Below are positions 1 through 5,487 of a stretch of DNA of 8,061 nucleotides, piece after piece. The translations under genes and the position numbers were made by a program. Location of the stretch: NCBI GenBank assembly GCA_031273185.1, contig JAISSG010000102.1:1-8061 (forward strand), given 5' to 3'. The DNA is from Treponema sp. Lineage in GTDB: Bacteria > Spirochaetota > Spirochaetia > Treponematales > Breznakiellaceae. Every line of letters begins with the position of its first letter. Within the stretch, counting starts at the first letter, position 1. The notes beneath the pieces are model-generated. The model made no database searches, was not told the origin of the DNA, and saw only the letters and a list, made by a program, of their open reading frames with translations.

Positions 1-28
1 CTGGGGACTGGGGACTGGGGACTGGGGG
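1..28. repeat. Four heptamers in inverted orientation at the left edge
   Basis: Three CTGGGGA units and one CTGGGGG run from the first base of the window. They are the reverse complement of the TCCCCAG heptamers at 146-152 and 188-194, so this block faces the main array across a 12-bp spacer (29-40) and could fold back on it. It is read in the recG frame as Pro/Ser/Gln-rich sequence. It may continue to the left of the window. Confidence 0.9.
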
Positions 29-903
29 TTATTGTCCGATTCCCTAGTCCCTAGTCCCTGATCCCTAGTCCCTGATCCCAATTCCCTAGTCCCTAGTCCC
101 TGATCCCTAGTCCCTGATCCCAATTCCCTAGTCCCTAGTCCCTGATCCCCAGTCCCTGATCCCGATTCCCTAGTCCCTAGTCCCTGATCCCCAGTCCCCT
201 TCCTTTCCAACGCCCGCCTGCCGACCATCACTTCAAGGTAAAACAGTTCCTCGTATATCAGCGTTTTTTTCGCCTGTTCCAGTTCCGATGCCGAGGCGGG
301 AAAGTGGATGGCTTTGATGGCGGCGGCTTTGGGGAGCAGGCCGTACCGTGCGATGATCTCGGCGGGAAGCTCGTCCTCCACTTGAGCGGCGTACTGCTCG
401 ACTGCGCGAGTGACAAAGCGGCGGAGCATGGCGTTGGTCAGTCCGGCGCTCAGGGGGTACACGGGCAGAACACGGTTGCCGGCTGCGCCGTGGTCGGCAT
501 CAAGCGGCTCTATCTCGAAAGAGCTTGACTGAATGTCGCCGTACTTGTAGTAAAACCGGCCCCAGAGCCGGAAGCGCCCGCCCGGCACAAGCTGTTTCTC
601 CAGCCAGGGGCGGTTGAAGCAGAGGAGCGCGGCCCTGCCGCTTTCGTCCTCGACGTAGACCTTGAGCGTCCGCATCCTGCCGTAGCCGATCCAGTCCTTC
701 GCCACGACGCTGACCTCGGTGCAGACCTGCCCCCGGTGAAAATCGCCGATGGGGACTTTCACGCTGCGGTCTTCCCAGTCGCGGGGGTAGTGGCAGAGCA
801 GGGCGGCCACGTTTCCCACGCCCAGCCGGGCGAACTTTGGGACAAGGACGGGGCCAATGCCCCGTATTGCGGTCAGGGGGACGGCAAGGGAGCGGAGCAG
901 CAT
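1..903 (-). CDS. recG: ATP-dependent DNA helicase RecG, N-terminal part (runs off left edge)
   Basis: RecG is a superfamily 2 helicase that remodels stalled replication forks and branched recombination intermediates. The visible 301 codons hold its N-terminal part. An opening segment (MLLRSLAVPLTAIRGIGP, then LGVGNVAALLCHYPRDWEDRS, about residues 1-50) matches the RecG start. The OB-fold wedge follows at about 50-150 (EDESGRAALLCFNRPWL). The helical segment before the helicase lobes ends near residue 235 (LIYEELFYLEVMVGRRALER). From residue about 236 to the edge the frame continues through the heptamer array (GDQGLGTRE units), exactly where other RecGs have a short linker to helicase lobe 1. 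ATG 903 is chosen because an in-frame TGA lies just upstream. No clear ribosome-binding site is seen. The helicase motifs lie outside the window, so intactness is unknown. The gene follows the propeller gene by 62 bp on the same strand and may be co-transcribed with it. The assignment is from recognised sequence; the linker insertion is seen directly. Confidence 0.93.
   Translation of the reverse strand, partial: MLLRSLAVPLTAIRGIGPVLVPKFARLGVGNVAALLCHYPRDWEDRSVKVPIGDFHRGQVCTEVSVVAKDWIGYGRMRTLKVYVEDESGRAALLCFNRPWLEKQLVPGGRFRLWGRFYYKYGDIQSSSFEIEPLDADHGAAGNRVLPVYPLSAGLTNAMLRRFVTRAVEQYAAQVEDELPAEIIARYGLLPKAAAIKAIHFPASASELEQAKKTLIYEELFYLEVMVGRRALERKGTGDQGLGTRESGSGTGDQGLGTRELGSGTRDQGLGTRELGSGTRDQGLGTRESDNNPQSPVPSPQ
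41..199. repeat. Heptamer array organised as four 42-bp higher-order units, inside recG
   Basis: On the plus strand, 41-194 is an unbroken run of 22 heptamers of the types TCCCTAG, TCCCTGA, TCCCCAG and TCCCAAT/TCCCGAT, ending in a partial unit. They form a higher-order repeat of six heptamers (42 bp) starting at 41, 83, 125 and 167. Units 1 and 2 are identical. Unit 3 differs at two bases, and unit 4 is cut after its fourth heptamer. Because 42 is divisible by three, the array reads on the minus strand as a 14-residue peptide repeat (DQGLGTRE-S/L-GSGT-G/R) within recG, with no stop. The style recalls the short tandemly repeated heptamers (STRR) of filamentous cyanobacteria, but no relationship is claimed. 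Confidence 0.95.
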
Positions 904-965
904 AGCGAATCAAGCGTAGCAGATACGGCGGGGATAGTCGAGGCAGAGCGGATGCTTTGAATATG

Positions 966-2708
966 TCACCTCAGTGACAAAAGTTCGCGGCTTGCCTGCC
1001 TTCTTACAAGAGGGGGCTGGGAGCTTTCGGAAAGGAGGATGAGTATTCTTATGCCGGTTTCACTCAGGGGAGGGCCGGAAAAACGGCACAGGGTGCCTGT
1101 TGCCGAAATTATCGCAAGCAATACCTGCTCGTTCCTTGTGCCGCTGGCCCGGGTTATATAAAAAAGAAAAGCCTGTATCGCGATGCCGCCCGGATCAACG
1201 CCGATAGCCCTGATCGCGGACACTGCCGCCACTTTTATTGCCGGATCGGTCTCTTTGCGGAAAACGTCAAGCAGCCAGGGAATTGTTTCCTGGGAACCGA
1301 TCCTTCCCAAAAGATTAAACGCGCCAAGCCGGGATTGTATGGGCGCCTCTTCCGCGCAAAGTTTCAGCAAAAAAGTTGCCCAGGAAGGTTCGTCCGGCCC
1401 AACCTTGCCTGCGTTTATCGCGGCGCGTATTTCTTCAAGCCTGGCCCTTGTTTCATGATCGGTTGCCGGCAAATCCTGCATATATACAGATTGGGGCCGC
1501 CCTGTTCCGTAAGAGCCTTCGGGAACAGGCCCGTAGACGCTGGGTTTTTCCGGCAGGGCGCGATCTTCAATTTTATATGCGTACATTATCCAGTCCCTTC
1601 CGCCTGAGTAAAGAACGCCGTCATCCCCAAATGCCGGAATCGCGGCTGCGTTTTGAAGAAACGTAAACCACAGCCTCCTTCCGTCATGGGAAAAACCCGT
1701 GGCCCCGTCTTTGCTGAGAACATAAATGCCCCTTTCATCAAAAAGCATTTCCGTTTCAAGCTCAGGACTTGCGCCTGTCCTGATTAATTCGGCAATGTGG
1801 CTGTAGCCGCTCCAAAGCACCGTTCTTTCATCCAGCGAAACAAGGACTATTCTGCCGTCGCCGAGGACTGCCGCGACATTGTTTCCCCTGCTGGCCGCCG
1901 CCAGCGGGCCGGATGGAAGCCTGGGCAAAAGCGAAAAATGGACCTCGCTCTGGGCCGAAATATACCAGTCTTCAATAGACCCGAGTATTTCCATGGTCCC
2001 GTCCGCGTACAAGACCGTTAACCGCGAACCTTCGGTTTTCGAACCCCCGGTTTGCGAGCCGAAAGTTCGCGGCTGTTCGATTGAAAGAAGGGCTGCCGGC
2101 GTGTTGGAAAGAAACCACACGCGAGAGCTTCCAAAAGGATCGATACGATGAACCTCGTTATTTTCCAGCGCGAAAATTATCCCCCCGCCCCGATCCAGCC
2201 TGGGCGCGATAGAAAAGGAAGTTTCAAAAGTTTTTGTCCATAAAAGATTTCCCGCAGCCGTGTAACAGAAAATTTTTTTATCGGTCGGGACAAAAAGCCT
2301 TCCGTCCCAGCCTATGGCTATCCTGGCGCAAAGAGGGCTTCCGGGGTTGCGCTGCCACAGTTCCCGCCCGGCGCGATTGACGGCTATCAATACGCCGTTT
2401 GTTCTTGAAAAGTATGATGTGCCTTCTCGTGATCGCGTAACAAAAGGGCTTATTCTGCCTCTTGCCGAATAATTCCACAGGGGGGTCCCGAAAGTAGAGT
2501 ACGCCCTGATATTCCCCCCGTCCATGGCGATAACCACGGAATATGCCTGCACATGGGGCAGGGACAGCACCGTCCCCCCCAAAGCCTGCCGCCAATAGGG
2601 AGCGCTTGTAATAAGACCCTGTTCGCGCCCGGCCACAGTTTCGCTTTGAGAAAAAACGGGAACTGCCGCAAAAAACAAGAAGACGCACTTTTTCAAGAAT
2701 AGATCCAT
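966..2708 (-). CDS. Exported PQQ-like beta-propeller protein with C-terminal HEAT-like repeats
   Basis: Predicted 580-residue exported protein of unknown specific role. Residues 1-21 form a Sec signal peptide (MDLFLKKCVFLFFAAVPVFSQ) with no lipobox Cys after the hydrophobic core, so a soluble periplasmic protein is more likely than a lipoprotein. About residues 40-430 carry repeated blades ending in G-x-x-LW patterns (GTPLWNY, GRELWQR, GNLLWTK, GRRLWFT), typical of PQQ-like/BamB-type propellers. About 455-580 is helical and HEAT-like (LGAFNLLGRIG, AAVSAIRAIGV). PQQ binding is not implied, since many such propellers are scaffolds. ATG 2708 is preferred because it opens the signal peptide. The frame is open further upstream to 2921, but that extension is Arg/Gly/Pro-rich, unlike a protein, and would bury the signal peptide. 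A Gly/Ser/Thr linker at 2022-2072 is encoded by an inverted repeat. The gene lies 62 bp upstream of recG. Confidence 0.85.
   Translation of the reverse strand: MDLFLKKCVFLFFAAVPVFSQSETVAGREQGLITSAPYWRQALGGTVLSLPHVQAYSVVIAMDGGNIRAYSTFGTPLWNYSARGRISPFVTRSREGTSYFSRTNGVLIAVNRAGRELWQRNPGSPLCARIAIGWDGRLFVPTDKKIFCYTAAGNLLWTKTFETSFSIAPRLDRGGGIIFALENNEVHRIDPFGSSRVWFLSNTPAALLSIEQPRTFGSQTGGSKTEGSRLTVLYADGTMEILGSIEDWYISAQSEVHFSLLPRLPSGPLAAASRGNNVAAVLGDGRIVLVSLDERTVLWSGYSHIAELIRTGASPELETEMLFDERGIYVLSKDGATGFSHDGRRLWFTFLQNAAAIPAFGDDGVLYSGGRDWIMYAYKIEDRALPEKPSVYGPVPEGSYGTGRPQSVYMQDLPATDHETRARLEEIRAAINAGKVGPDEPSWATFLLKLCAEEAPIQSRLGAFNLLGRIGSQETIPWLLDVFRKETDPAIKVAAVSAIRAIGVDPGGIAIQAFLFYITRASGTRNEQVLLAIISATGTLCRFSGPPLSETGIRILILLSESSQPPLVRRQASRELLSLR
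2022..2072. repeat. 14-bp inverted repeat inside the propeller gene
   Basis: CCGCGAACCTTCGG at 2022-2035 is matched by CCGAAAGTTCGCGG at 2059-2072: an inverted repeat with 13 of 14 positions complementary and a 23-bp spacer. It encodes the low-complexity linker TFGSQTGGSKTEGSR between blades. The 13-mer AAAGTTCGCGGCT in the right arm and its flank (2062-2074) recurs at 980-992, at the 3' end of the same gene. Confidence 0.8.
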
Positions 2709-2715
2709 TGCTTTA

Positions 2716-2745
2716 AGTATACTGCAAAAAAAATTAGGAATTCCA
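2716..2745 (-). promoter_or_regulatory. Candidate promoter of the propeller gene, giving a leaderless or near-leaderless mRNA
   Basis: On the minus strand, TATACT (2721-2716) is a good -10 box and lies 7 nt before ATG 2708. The best -35 is weak: TGGAAT at 2745-2740 with an 18-bp spacer, preceded and followed by A/T-rich DNA. No Shine-Dalgarno sequence precedes the ATG. If this -10 is used, transcription would begin at or within a base or two of the start codon. Confidence 0.35.
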
Positions 2746-2950
2746 CCACGGGCCACGAGCCACGAACAGGCCGCAGGCGCAGGGCTTGCCCAGCGGCATA
2801 GCGTCCCGCCTGCTTGCGAAGCTCGCCGCCCTCGCCCGGCCTTAGCCCAATCCTGCGGGGGCCTGGCATGTTCAAGCGCCCGCCAGCGCAATATGCGCCA
2901 ACATCCCCCTCCCGGCCCCACCTAGAGTAGAAAAGGCAAGCAAACAGGTA

Positions 2951-2983
2951 CGAATAAGTAGAGAAAGAAACCGAATAAGTAGA
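2951..2983 (+). repeat. Pair of 12-bp direct repeats, 21 bp apart, upstream of a promoter
   Basis: CGAATAAGTAGA occurs at 2951-2962 and again at 2972-2983, a spacing of 21 bp or two helical turns. The core TACGAATAA (2949-2957) appears a third time in inverse orientation at 3032-3024. The pair ends 8 bp before the -35 box at 2992, the position expected of tandem activator sites. The regulator is unknown. Confidence 0.65.
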
Positions 2984-2991
2984 AAGTGCAA

Positions 2992-3020
2992 TTGGAAAAC
3001 CGGCTTCCGCCCCTTATACT
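2992..3020 (+). promoter_or_regulatory. Sigma70-type promoter candidate for the 3291 gene
   Basis: TTGGAA (2992-2997), a 17-bp spacer and TATACT (3015-3020). The predicted start near 3027 would give a leader of about 264 nt before ATG 3291. No better promoter is seen closer to the gene, though A/T-rich sequence at 3257-3267 could hold a weak -10. Confidence 0.55.
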
Positions 3021-3148
3021 GTTTTATTCGTAAGTTATATACGGGTAAAGGCATTCCGTATGAAACAGGCATTGGATGGCCAGCCGCCGCCTGCGTCCAG
3101 CGGCAAGCAAACACTCGGGCGTTTGCCCGCGAAAAGGAGGTGCCGGGA

Positions 3149-3191
3149 ACAGGCGATAATTCGCAATAAATTGCCCCGTTATCAAGCCTGT
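3149..3191 (+). promoter_or_regulatory. Stem-loop in the leader of the 3291 gene
   Basis: ACAGGCGATAA (3149-3159) pairs with TTATC (3179-3183) and GCCTGT (3186-3191), giving 11 base pairs interrupted only by a 2-nt AA bulge (3184-3185), with a 19-nt loop. Neighbouring smaller hairpins occur at 3117-3130 (CGGGC/GCCCG), overlapping at 3190-3206 (GTGGCT with AGCCCAC), and at 3241-3251 (CCTG/CAGG). I do not recognise a known riboswitch or leader family. Confidence 0.4.
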
Positions 3192-3218
3192 GGCTGGCAA
3201 GCCCACGGTTTGCGCCAC

Positions 3219-3235
3219 ATTGAATGTCATTCAAT
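3219..3235. promoter_or_regulatory. 17-bp perfect palindrome, candidate operator
   Basis: ATTGAATG-T-CATTCAAT is a perfect inverted repeat with a single central base, 55 bp upstream of ATG 3291. Its size and symmetry suit a dimeric repressor. As RNA it could also form a 6-bp stem with a 5-nt loop. Confidence 0.45.
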
Positions 3236-3290
3236 ACGGGCCTGAAACAGGAGCCGTTTATTTTATTCCAAACATAAGGAGAAATACATT

Positions 3291-4109
3291 ATGGGAAAGA
3301 GGGTTTTTTTGGCGTTACTGGCAGTGACGCTCGTGGCGGGCGGCGTGTTCGCCCAGGAGGGCATTTTTGACTACATCTGTGTCTACAACAAAAACGAATC
3401 GGGGTTTTTCCTCGACCAGAAACCGATTAGGTTTCTCAATACCGAGGGGTTTAGTTTCAACAAGACATCCTACAGGTACCAAACGACGGATTCGGAGGTG
3501 GTCATCAACGCGCATCTGACATGGGCCGCGATCCTAAAACCGGGCAACAGGTATGACGTGCAGATCAACGGCAAGAAAAAAGAGAGGTCCTACACGCTGA
3601 ATGACGGGATCAATAATTTCTCGATTGATGTCCTTGATGCCGGGAGAGTCCTTGCCACCTACACTGTAACGCTGGAGAAGACAAGTTCGGCTCCGACTCC
3701 TCCGCCCGCGCCTCCCGGGCCGGTGTTGTCAGGAGTCAGCGTCAGCAAATCCAGCAGCGGCACAATCTATGTTGACATTCGGACTGAAACCCAAAGAGTC
3801 CAGACGGAACAGGCAAACTTTGAAATTGTATGGAAAAACTGGGCTCGCGGCATGACTGCGGAGAGTCTCCGAAATGCCGAAGGCGCGTCCGATGACGCTA
3901 CATGGAAAACCATGGGGAACCCGGTTCAGTACGGCTCGCAGGCGCAACCCGGTCTCCGCTATAGTATTACAAGCAGGCCTTTTGGAGGTAATACCGGTTT
4001 TGGAACCGACGGCAATATAGTTGTCAGGGGCCGCACAAAAGACAGCAGGGGCTGGGGGCCGTGGGTTTACTTCCTCGGCGGCGCCAACAGCGATGCCCCG
4101 TTACCGTAA
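3291..4109 (+). CDS. Exported two-domain protein of unknown function
   Basis: 272 residues; I do not recognise the family. Residues 1-21 are a clear Sec signal peptide (MGKRVFLALLAVTLVAGGVFA, then QEG) with an A-x-A type cleavage site and no lipobox, so the mature protein should be periplasmic or released. Residues about 22-130 look beta-rich (FDYICVYNKNESGFFLDQ, YDVQINGKKKERSYTLND). A proline-rich hinge (TPPPAPPGP) at about 135-143 leads to a second beta-rich domain, about 150-272, with many aromatic residues (FEIVWKNWARG, TWKTMGNPVQYGS, DSRGWGPWVYFLGG). Its end resembles the last strands of fibronectin III-like domains; that is only an impression. ATG 3291 has a good ribosome-binding site (AAGGAG, 3276-3281, 9 nt away) and opens the signal peptide. 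It is monocistronic, converging on mazG. The elaborate upstream region suggests regulated expression. Confidence 0.85.
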   Translation: MGKRVFLALLAVTLVAGGVFAQEGIFDYICVYNKNESGFFLDQKPIRFLNTEGFSFNKTSYRYQTTDSEVVINAHLTWAAILKPGNRYDVQINGKKKERSYTLNDGINNFSIDVLDAGRVLATYTVTLEKTSSAPTPPPAPPGPVLSGVSVSKSSSGTIYVDIRTETQRVQTEQANFEIVWKNWARGMTAESLRNAEGASDDATWKTMGNPVQYGSQAQPGLRYSITSRPFGGNTGFGTDGNIVVRGRTKDSRGWGPWVYFLGGANSDAPLP

Positions 4110-4136
4110 CCTTTAGGAAAATCTATCCGTGCGATT

Positions 4137-4172
4137 GCCCGTCTGCCGCCAGCTTTAACGGCGCAGGCGGGC
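4137..4172. terminator. Hairpin between convergent genes, possible bidirectional terminator
   Basis: GCCCGTCTGCCGCC (4137-4150) pairs with GGCGCAGGCGGGC (4160-4172), with one G-T wobble, one bulged C and a 9-nt loop. It lies in the 88-bp gap between the stop of the exported-protein gene (4109) and the stop of mazG (4198). No T tract follows on either strand, so intrinsic termination is uncertain. Confidence 0.4.
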
Positions 4173-4197
4173 GGCATAACCTTGCCATTGCCGGGGC

Positions 4198-5025
4198 CTA
4201 TTGCTTTGCCTCGTTCCAGTACCGATCCATCAGGCCAAGGTTTTCCTGCCGCATCTCCTGGCCCGTTTCCTTCATTTTTTTTTCAACGCGCCTGAACCGC
4301 TCGACAAATTTGCTGTTCGTGCGGCGAAGCGCCGTTGATGGCTCCGCCTTGAGGTAGCGGCACAGGTTAACCGCCGAAAACAAAAGGTCGCCCAGCTCTT
4401 CCTCGATTTTCTCGCTTGCCTCTCCCCCTTTCGCCGCTTCCAGCACTTCGGCAAGCTCCTCCCGTATTTTGTCCGCAACCCCTTCAATGTTCGGCCAGTC
4501 AAACCCGGCCTTTGCCGCTTTTTTCTGGAGCTTGTACGCGCGGTCAAGGGGAGGGAGGCCGCCGCTGACCGAGTCAAGGATCGAGTCCTTTGGCTTGCGC
4601 CCCTCCTGCTCGACCTTGATTTTCGCCCAGTTGTCCATCACCTCGCTGGAATCCCTGACGACTGTCTCGGCAAAGACGTGGGGATGCCGCCTGACCAGTT
4701 TTTCGGAAATGGTTGTAAAGACATCGGCCAGCGAAAAGGCACCCTGCTCCTCGTGCATGTATGCAATCATCGTTACCGCAAGGAAAATATCCCCCAGCTC
4801 CTCGCAGACATGGGCCGAATCTTTGCTGTCAATGGCCTCGATGCACTCAAAGGTTTCCTCGATTAGGCAGCCGCGAAGCGAGGACGGGTTTTGCTCCCGG
4901 TCCCAGGGGCAGCCGCCCGGTCCGCGAAGGCGGACAACAATGTCGTATAACTGCCGGAAGGCTTCTTCGGGCCGCTTCCCTCCCGTCGGGACCGGCTGCA
5001 CTGCCTGCAAAGTTGGGTGTGCCAT
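4198..5025 (-). CDS. mazG: MazG, nucleoside triphosphate pyrophosphohydrolase
   Basis: MazG hydrolyses nucleoside triphosphates to the monophosphate and pyrophosphate, cleaning the nucleotide pool; in E. coli it also affects ppGpp levels. The 275 residues are close to the usual full length of about 260. The N-terminal domain has the signature CPWD (39-42), EETFE (56-60) and EELGD (75-79), the acidic residues that bind Mg2+. A second MazG domain at about 165-245 shows IREELAEVLEAAKGG and KIEEELGDLLFSAVN, so both halves of the tandem architecture are present. The first 18 residues (MAHPTLQAVQPVPTGGKR) precede the conserved core and are poorly constrained. ATG 5025 is the only good start, and no clear Shine-Dalgarno is present. 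The gene is divergent from trxA and convergent with the exported-protein gene, so it is probably a single-gene unit. Confidence 0.96.
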   Translation of the reverse strand: MAHPTLQAVQPVPTGGKRPEEAFRQLYDIVVRLRGPGGCPWDREQNPSSLRGCLIEETFECIEAIDSKDSAHVCEELGDIFLAVTMIAYMHEEQGAFSLADVFTTISEKLVRRHPHVFAETVVRDSSEVMDNWAKIKVEQEGRKPKDSILDSVSGGLPPLDRAYKLQKKAAKAGFDWPNIEGVADKIREELAEVLEAAKGGEASEKIEEELGDLLFSAVNLCRYLKAEPSTALRRTNSKFVERFRRVEKKMKETGQEMRQENLGLMDRYWNEAKQ

Positions 5026-5070
5026 GCTTTAGTTCTACCACGGCGGGGCTGTGGCGGGAAAGCCCGGGGG

Positions 5071-5083
5071 CGGGAAATTCCCG
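5071..5083. promoter_or_regulatory. Short perfect inverted repeat between mazG and trxA
   Basis: CGGGAA-A-TTCCCG, a 13-bp perfect inverted repeat, ends 10 bp upstream of the trxA -35 box and lies in the mazG upstream region. It could be an operator acting on either gene, but this is a guess from symmetry and position only. Confidence 0.3.
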
Positions 5084-5093
5084 AAAAATGCCC

Positions 5094-5122
5094 TTGAGAA
5101 AAAACCGCCGTTAGGTTATGCT
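5094..5122 (+). promoter_or_regulatory. trxA promoter
   Basis: TTGAGA (5094-5099, five of six consensus), a 17-bp spacer and TATGCT (5117-5122, four of six). Transcription would start near 5129-5130, immediately before the ribosome-binding site at 5131, giving a leader of only about 12 nt. The -10 box covers the ATG at 5118, so that ATG would not be in the mRNA. Confidence 0.65.
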
Positions 5123-5141
5123 ACCGCTTGGGAGGAAGTCT

Positions 5142-5465
5142 GTGGACGCAGGAATTACCATAACCGGCAGTAATTTTGAGCAGGAGGTATTGGCATCCCC
5201 GGTACCGGTCTTGCTTGATTTTTGGGCATCGTGGTGCGGGCCGTGTAAAATGATCGGTCCCTTTATCGATCAGATAGCCAACGAATACGCGGGAAGAATA
5301 AAAGTAGGCAAGGTGAACGTTGACGAGGAAAACGAGCTTGCGGGCCAGCACGGGGTCGTGTCTGTCCCAACCCTTATACTGTACAGGAACGGGGCGATAG
5401 CCGGGCAGAAATGCGGCGCCGCCCCCAAGCGGGACATAGAATCTATGTTCAAGGATATAGTCTAG
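5142..5465 (+). CDS. trxA: Thioredoxin
   Basis: Cytoplasmic disulfide reductase that passes electrons from thioredoxin reductase to ribonucleotide reductase, methionine sulfoxide reductases and others. With a GTG start at 5142 the protein has 107 residues. Its numbering then equals that of E. coli TrxA: D26, the active site WCGPC at 31-35, K57, cis-Pro P76 in VSVPT, G84 and G92. The start is chosen because GGAGGAAG (5131-5138) sits just before GTG with good spacing, while the in-frame ATG at 5118 lies inside the predicted -10 box and would add eight unconserved residues. An extra cysteine at 91 (KCGA) lies beside the substrate-binding loop; E. coli has Val there. The gene appears monocistronic, divergent from mazG and convergent with thrS. 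Confidence 0.96.
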   Translation: MDAGITITGSNFEQEVLASPVPVLLDFWASWCGPCKMIGPFIDQIANEYAGRIKVGKVNVDEENELAGQHGVVSVPTLILYRNGAIAGQKCGAAPKRDIESMFKDIV

Positions 5466-5487
5466 CCAACGCGCAGGCAAAATTCCC

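Larger units (their letters stand above)
2709..3290. other. 582-bp divergent intergenic region
   Basis: This region separates the propeller gene (minus) from the exported-protein gene (plus). The half nearest the propeller gene (2740-2930) is very G+C-rich and contains three tandem heptamers (CCACGGG, CCACGAG, CCACGAA at 2746-2766). The middle (2940-3035) is A/T-rich and holds the direct repeats and promoter listed separately. The remainder (3036-3275) carries several hairpins and a 17-bp palindrome. The open frames here (for example 3060-3245 plus and 3234-2872 minus) have no recognisable protein character, so I do not call genes. Confidence 0.7.

Noticed and set aside
41..199. CRISPR-like regular repeats
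   Set aside because: The 42-bp units are contiguous, made of heptamers, with no unique spacers and no cas genes nearby.
500..913. Arg/Pro-rich open frame on the minus strand
   Set aside because: It is the +1 shadow of recG; the frame starting at ATG 903 gives clear RecG sequence.
965..978. GTCAC-CTCA-GTGAC hairpin at the end of the propeller gene
   Set aside because: Only five base pairs, no T tract, and it overlaps the stop codon; not convincing as a terminator.
2782..2791. GGGCTTGCCC, the same 10-bp palindrome as in the terminator at 7690-7699
   Set aside because: Too short to call a dispersed repeat in a G+C-rich window; no T tract follows, so it is not a terminator here.
2709..2921. 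N-terminal extension of the propeller protein
   Set aside because: The extra 71 residues are low-complexity and would place the signal peptide internally; ATG 2708 opens the signal peptide and has a -10 box before it.
2872..3234. 120-residue open frame on the minus strand
   Set aside because: No protein-like composition, no ribosome-binding site, and it crosses the promoter and repeat region.
3060..3245. 61-residue plus-strand leader ORF
   Set aside because: AAAGG lies 8 nt before its ATG, but the product is Arg/Gln-rich without recognisable features and the DNA is better explained by hairpins. A leader peptide cannot be excluded.
4469..5032. 187-residue open frame opposite mazG
   Set aside because: Antisense shadow of a gene with all MazG motifs.
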